58,139 nt of DNA from Altibacter sp. (lineage in GTDB: Bacteria > Bacteroidota > Bacteroidia > Flavobacteriales > Flavobacteriaceae): positions 1 to 58,139 of the forward strand of contig NZTP01000084.1 in NCBI GenBank assembly GCA_002696485.1. Reading direction: 5' to 3'. This document shows positions 54,339 to 58,139 of the stretch, piece after piece. Below the pieces are notes generated by a model that was not told the DNA's origin, searched no databases, and saw nothing but the letters and a program-made list of their open reading frames with translations. How positions within the stretch are numbered: the first letter of the stretch is position 1; every line of letters starts with the position of its first letter. Made by a program: the position numbers and the translations under genes.

Positions 54339-54351
54339 CGTTGTACATTTG
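54321..54351 (+). promoter_or_regulatory. Promoter of the TetR-efflux operon
   Basis: TTG (54321-54323), a 20-base spacer, and TACATTTG (54344-54351) fit the Bacteroidota consensus. Transcription should start near 54357, only a few bases before the ATG at 54361, so the mRNA is nearly leaderless. Confidence 0.75.
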
Positions 54352-54360
54352 CCGTCGTTT

Positions 54361-54966
54361 ATGAAAGAAAAAATTATTCAAAAAGCATCAGAGCTATTCT
54401 TGAACCTTGGTTTTAAGAGTGTTACTATGGACGATATAGCCAATGAGATGGGTATTTCCAAAAAAACCATTTATACACACTTTAACAATAAAACCGAACT
54501 TGTTCTTGAAGCAGTACTTGCCGTTTTTCATGAGATCACGTGTGGAATCGATCATATACAGGCGTTACAAAAAAATCCTATTGAAGAGCTGTACGAGATA
54601 AAGAAGTTCGCTTTACAACAACTCAAGAACGAAAAGTCCTCGCCACAATATCAATTACAGAAGTACTATCCAGAGATTTTTGCAACGTTAAAGGAGCGAC
54701 AGTTCGAAAAAATGGCCAGTTGTACCTTATCCAATCTGAAACGAGGTGTTGCTTTGGGTCTGTATCGGGAAAAGTTGGATATTGAATTTGTCTCACGTAT
54801 CTATTTTATTGGAGTAAGCGGCATTAAAGACGACCATTTATTTCCCTCATCACAGTTCCCGAAAGCAAAACTCATGGAGGATTATTTGGAATATCACCTT
54901 AGAGGGATCGTAACACCTCACGGACTTAAAATTCTCAATCAATTTATAAATCAACAGACCAACTAA
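54361..54966 (+). CDS. TetR/AcrR-family transcriptional regulator
   Basis: A 201-residue regulator from the ATG at 54361; an earlier in-frame start at 54349 lies inside the promoter -7 element. The helix-turn-helix is residues 20-42 (SVTMDDIANEMGISKKTIYTHF). The rest is the helical ligand-binding and dimer domain, variable in this family. It is the first gene of the efflux operon and overlaps the TolC-like gene by one base. It probably represses the operon and is released by a compound that the pump exports. Confidence 0.92.
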   Translation: MKEKIIQKASELFLNLGFKSVTMDDIANEMGISKKTIYTHFNNKTELVLEAVLAVFHEITCGIDHIQALQKNPIEELYEIKKFALQQLKNEKSSPQYQLQKYYPEIFATLKERQFEKMASCTLSNLKRGVALGLYREKLDIEFVSRIYFIGVSGIKDDHLFPSSQFPKAKLMEDYLEYHLRGIVTPHGLKILNQFINQQTN

Positions 54967-56324
54967 TGAAGTATTTTTTCATGCTACCTGCTTTTTTGCT
55001 GCTTCATTCACTAAGTAGCGCACAACAAAGAGAACCCTATAGTTTTACCTTGCAGGAGGCAATCACATTTGCCTTAGACAGCAACTATACGGCGCTCAAT
55101 GCACGGCGTGATATTGCCAAAGCTATTAAACAAAAATGGGAAACCACAGCCAGCGGATTACCTCAGATTAGCGCCGATATTGCCTATCAAAATAATTTAA
55201 AGCAACCCGTCACACTCATCCCGGGAGAAATAGCCGGTGGAGATCCCGGAACCTTCGTACCCGTCACTTTTGGCACCGAACAAAATGCATCGGCCACCGC
55301 TACGCTCAACCAACTTATCTTTGACGGTAGTTATTTGGTCGGGTTGCAAGCAGCGCGTGCTTTTTTGGATTTTTCTGAAAATGCGGCAGAAAAAACCAAT
55401 TTGGAAGTGAGAAAAGGTGTCATCAATGCGTACGGCAGTGTATTACTTTCCGAAGAACTCATTGCCATTTTCGAGAAGAATAAAACCACACTTGAAAAGA
55501 ACCTTTACGAAACCCGAAAGATCTATGAGAATGGCCTCACCGAGGAAGAAAGTGTCGAACAATTGGAAGTAACGTTGCTCGATGTTGAAACGCAACTAAA
55601 CAATGCTCAACGCAGTGCTAGTATTGCCCGACAAATGTTTAATGTAGCATTAGGAATTGATGTGTCTGCCAAGGTGGTCTTTGAAGATTCCTTAGATCAA
55701 TTGGCCAAAGAGTATACGCAGCTAGGCTTTTTGGACCGTACGCTTAACGTTGAAGAAAATGTAGACTACAAGATCGCATACAATTTAACCGAGCAACGCT
55801 CCCTGGAGTTAAAATTGGAAAAAAGCAAGGCCCTGCCTCGTATCACAGCTTTTTTAAACTACGGAACAATGGCCAATAGTGACGATTTTACCTTTTTTGA
55901 TAATGATCAGCGCTGGTTCCAGTCGTCCATACTGGGTGTAAATATGAATATCCCGATCTTTAGCAGCGGAATGCGGGCGGCAAGGACGCAACGTGCAAAA
56001 ATAGCTTTGGACCAAGCAGAAACGCAATTGGAACAAACCATCCAAACGGTCCGATTGGAAGTAAATTCGGCTAAGAGCAACTACCAATTCGCTATTGAAA
56101 ATTATGAGAACGCCAAGAAGAATCTTGCTTTGGCCGAGCGTATTGAAGGAAAGAACCAAGTAAAGTTCACCGAAGGCCTTAGTACTAGTTTTGATCTTCG
56201 TCAAGCACAAACGCAACTTTACACGGCCCAACAACAATATTTTCAAGCCATGCTTGAAGTAGTCAACACCAAGGCAAATTTAGAGACCCTGTTAAATACA
56301 CCGCAATTAAAATCATTAGAATAA
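54966..56324 (+). CDS. TolC-family outer-membrane efflux channel
   Basis: A 452-residue protein with a signal peptide (FMLPAFLLLHSLSSAQ) and two repeats of the TolC/OEP domain, rich in long helices with Gln/Ala/Asn. SFTLQEAITFALDSNY and the LARRD-type stretch begin the first half; FSSGMRAARTQRAKIALDQAETQLEQT begins the second. It forms the outer-membrane exit duct of a tripartite pump. It is translationally coupled to the TetR gene, and 25 bases separate it from the adaptor gene. Confidence 0.93.
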   Translation: MKYFFMLPAFLLLHSLSSAQQREPYSFTLQEAITFALDSNYTALNARRDIAKAIKQKWETTASGLPQISADIAYQNNLKQPVTLIPGEIAGGDPGTFVPVTFGTEQNASATATLNQLIFDGSYLVGLQAARAFLDFSENAAEKTNLEVRKGVINAYGSVLLSEELIAIFEKNKTTLEKNLYETRKIYENGLTEEESVEQLEVTLLDVETQLNNAQRSASIARQMFNVALGIDVSAKVVFEDSLDQLAKEYTQLGFLDRTLNVEENVDYKIAYNLTEQRSLELKLEKSKALPRITAFLNYGTMANSDDFTFFDNDQRWFQSSILGVNMNIPIFSSGMRAARTQRAKIALDQAETQLEQTIQTVRLEVNSAKSNYQFAIENYENAKKNLALAERIEGKNQVKFTEGLSTSFDLRQAQTQLYTAQQQYFQAMLEVVNTKANLETLLNTPQLKSLE

Positions 56325-56349
56325 CCAATCATACTGAAATACCATATCC

Positions 56350-57528
56350 ATGAAAAAATTATTCATACTACTTGTAACTACCTTGGCCATTACCTCTTGC
56401 GGAGGTGATTCGAAGTCGGTGGAAAGCATTGTCGAATCCGGAAATTTGGAGGAGATCCGTGCTAAGCGTGCAGAGATCGTGCTTCAACAACAAGAGATCA
56501 ACCAACAACTAGACGAGATCGATGCGGCTCTCTCTCGATTGGATACCGTAAAAAAACTTCCTTTGGTAACTGCTTTTGCGGCGAAGCAGGAAACATTCGA
56601 TCACTTTTTGGAATTGCAAGGGAGTGTTGAGACAAAGAAGAACATACTGCTATACCCCGAATATTCCGGACTTCTCACCAGAGTCTATGTAAAGGAAGGA
56701 CAACGCGTGTCTTCCGGTCAGTTACTGGCATCCATCGACGATGGAGGACTCTCACAGCAGTTGGCACAAATGGAAGTGCAAGCCGATCTTGCCAAAACAA
56801 CATTTGAACGTCAGCAGCGGTTGTGGGAACAAAAGATTGGCAGTGAGATTACATTTCTACAGGCAAAAGCCAGTTACGAAGGTCAGCAAAAAATGGTGAA
56901 TCAAATGCGCTCTCAAGTGGCGAAAACCAACATTCGAGCTCCCTTTTCGGGCATCATCGACGACGTTCTTACCGAACAGGGTACCGTAGTTTCTGCGGGA
57001 CAAACTGCTGTTTTCCGACTTGTAAATCTAGGTGACATGTATATCCAGGCCGATGTTCCGGAAGGGTATCTCCCCAATATTTCTGAAGACAAGGATGTAG
57101 AAGTCTATTTCCCGGTTCTAGGAGAGACAGTAACCACCAAAGTTGCGCAGGTTGGGAATTACATCAACCCCAACAACCGAACCTTCAAGATCGAGATCAA
57201 TGTTCCTAATAAGAACGGAAACATAAAACCCAATCTTACGGCCAAGGTAAAGATCAACGACTACACCAATTCTGAAGCTATTCTTGTACCTCAAAGTGTT
57301 ATTTCAGAAAATGCCAACGGTGAGCAATACGTATATGTCACGACCACGACAGCTAGCTCAAATGAGGCGGTCGCAAAACGTGTGATCGTTGAAACCGGAA
57401 AAACTCAAGGAGACTATGTGGAAGTTTTGAAAGGTTTAAAGGATGGTGACACCATTATAAAAGAAGGAGCCCGAAGTGTAAAAGATGGTCAGCTAGTGGA
57501 ACTTAAAAGTATAGAAAACAATGAGTAA
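56350..57528 (+). CDS. RND efflux periplasmic adaptor, lipoprotein
   Basis: A 392-residue membrane fusion protein with a lipobox (AITSC, Cys17). A coiled-coil stretch comes early (EIVLQQQEINQQLDEIDAAL, about 38-60), before the first half of the lipoyl/barrel-sandwich domain (LLYPEYSGLLTRVYVKEGQRVSSGQLLASID). A helical hairpin and the second half (TNIRAPFSGIIDDVLTEQGTVVSAGQ) follow, with a beta-barrel and membrane-proximal domain at the end. The extra N-terminal coiled coil is unusual for E. coli AcrA but common in Bacteroidota. It links the RND pump to TolC. It overlaps the pump gene by 8 bases. Confidence 0.93.
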   Translation: MKKLFILLVTTLAITSCGGDSKSVESIVESGNLEEIRAKRAEIVLQQQEINQQLDEIDAALSRLDTVKKLPLVTAFAAKQETFDHFLELQGSVETKKNILLYPEYSGLLTRVYVKEGQRVSSGQLLASIDDGGLSQQLAQMEVQADLAKTTFERQQRLWEQKIGSEITFLQAKASYEGQQKMVNQMRSQVAKTNIRAPFSGIIDDVLTEQGTVVSAGQTAVFRLVNLGDMYIQADVPEGYLPNISEDKDVEVYFPVLGETVTTKVAQVGNYINPNNRTFKIEINVPNKNGNIKPNLTAKVKINDYTNSEAILVPQSVISENANGEQYVYVTTTTASSNEAVAKRVIVETGKTQGDYVEVLKGLKDGDTIIKEGARSVKDGQLVELKSIENNE

Positions 57529-58139
57529 AAAACAAAAGAGTGTCGATAAAGAGTTCCGTCTTTCTTCCTGGGCGATCGATAATAAAACGACCATTTATGT
57601 AATGATCGGCATCATCTTGGTATTAGGTTTTTCGGCCTACAGTAGTATGCCTCGTGAGAGTTTTCCCGAAATAAAGGAAACCAAGATCTATATAAGCACT
57701 CCGTATCCCGGAAATACGGCCGAGGACATTGAACGGCTTATCGTTGATCCGTTAGAAGACAAGTTGAAGAACATCAGTAACGTTGTAGAGATCATTTCCA
57801 CCTCTCAGGAAGATTACGGGATCATTACTGTTGAATTTGATGAGGACATCACGGTAGAGGAAGCCAAACAAAAGGTGAAGGATGAAGTAGACAGTGAAAA
57901 AGCAAGTGAAGATTGGCCTACCTTCAACAATGCCAAGGTAGAACCTAATGTCTTCGATCTAAATTTTTCTGAAGAAGCGCCCATTAGTAATATTAATATT
58001 AAAGGAAACTATCCTACTGAAAAGCTAAAGGAGTTTGCTGAATATTTAGAAGATGAGATCGAGGACCTCCCGGAGATCAAACAAGCTGATATACGTGGTG
58101 CCCAAGACAAAGAGGTGGAGATTGCCGTGGATATTTATA
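57521..58139 (+). CDS. RND-family efflux permease, 3' end beyond the window
   Basis: The first 206 codons of an inner-membrane pump (AcrB/hydrophobe-amphiphile type), starting at ATG 57521 inside the end of the adaptor gene. The N-terminus is cytoplasmic, with a helix (TIYVMIGIILVLGFSAYSSM), then PRESFPEI, YPGNTAEDIERLIVDPLED and EIISTSQEDYGIITVEFDED, the porter-domain opening of RND pumps. It completes the TetR-TolC-MFP-RND operon. The substrate cannot be told from the fragment. Confidence 0.93.
   Translation, partial: MSKKQKSVDKEFRLSSWAIDNKTTIYVMIGIILVLGFSAYSSMPRESFPEIKETKIYISTPYPGNTAEDIERLIVDPLEDKLKNISNVVEIISTSQEDYGIITVEFDEDITVEEAKQKVKDEVDSEKASEDWPTFNNAKVEPNVFDLNFSEEAPISNINIKGNYPTEKLKEFAEYLEDEIEDLPEIKQADIRGAQDKEVEIAVDIY

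Overview
The window is chromosomal DNA of a member of the Bacteroidota, most likely a marine-type Flavobacteriaceae. The evidence is of several kinds. Promoters have the Bacteroidota form TTG-N19/20-TAnnTTTG (upstream of rplM and of the TetR gene). Ribosome binding sites are weak or absent. One secreted peptidase carries a type IX secretion (T9SS) sorting tail. Typical flavobacterial families are present: a DUF2723 membrane protein, a DUF5916 protein, a PorT-like barrel and ExbB/ExbD/ExbD. The gene order rplM-rpsI-rpsB-tsf...pyrH-frr is also typical. I saw no insertion sequence, prophage or CRISPR array, and no sharp shift in composition. It reads as a stable core/shell segment cut at both ends (a tRNA-Gln on the left, an RND permease on the right).

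Left part (1-15.4 kb): a partial tRNA-Gln; a large DUF2723 glycosyltransferase-like membrane protein followed closely by a polysaccharide deacetylase; two tandem paralogous secreted proteins that look like tail fibres; a thioredoxin-like protein lacking one active-site cysteine, behind a membrane metallophosphoesterase; then a three-gene run of GH92 alpha-mannosidase, glycosylasparaginase and FHS-type sugar transporter that looks like an N-glycan scavenging unit; and a c-type cytochrome lipoprotein.

Middle (15.4-42.5 kb): a cyanophycin locus (cphA, cphB and isoaspartyl dipeptidase) that could make, store and recycle the Asp-Arg polymer; polA; a DUF5916 outer-membrane protein; the ribosomal protein/translation block rplM-rpsI-rpsB-tsf-pyrH-frr, interrupted by a convergent M23 peptidase gene and carrying several RNA hairpins; an outer-membrane barrel, an MMPL/RND-type exporter, asnS, rpoN, a small membrane protein, a PorT-like barrel, and a four-gene ExbB/TM/ExbD/ExbD energisation operon.

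Right part (42.5-58.1 kb): a gene-poor 0.5-kb stretch with a 69-bp direct repeat next to tRNA-Ser(GGA); tatD-ansA; a retropepsin-like protease; a TPR-histidine kinase/LuxR-type response regulator pair; a 45-residue membrane peptide; the 2-oxoglutarate dehydrogenase operon sucA-sucB; an outer-membrane barrel; a polyprenyl diphosphate synthase; and a TetR-TolC-MFP-RND efflux operon with a clear palindrome over its promoter.

Most genes are ordinary. The most interesting points are the compact cyanophycin trio, the N-glycan unit without SusC/SusD, the twin tailspike-like secreted proteins, the RNA structures around rpsB/tsf, and the probable TetR operator.
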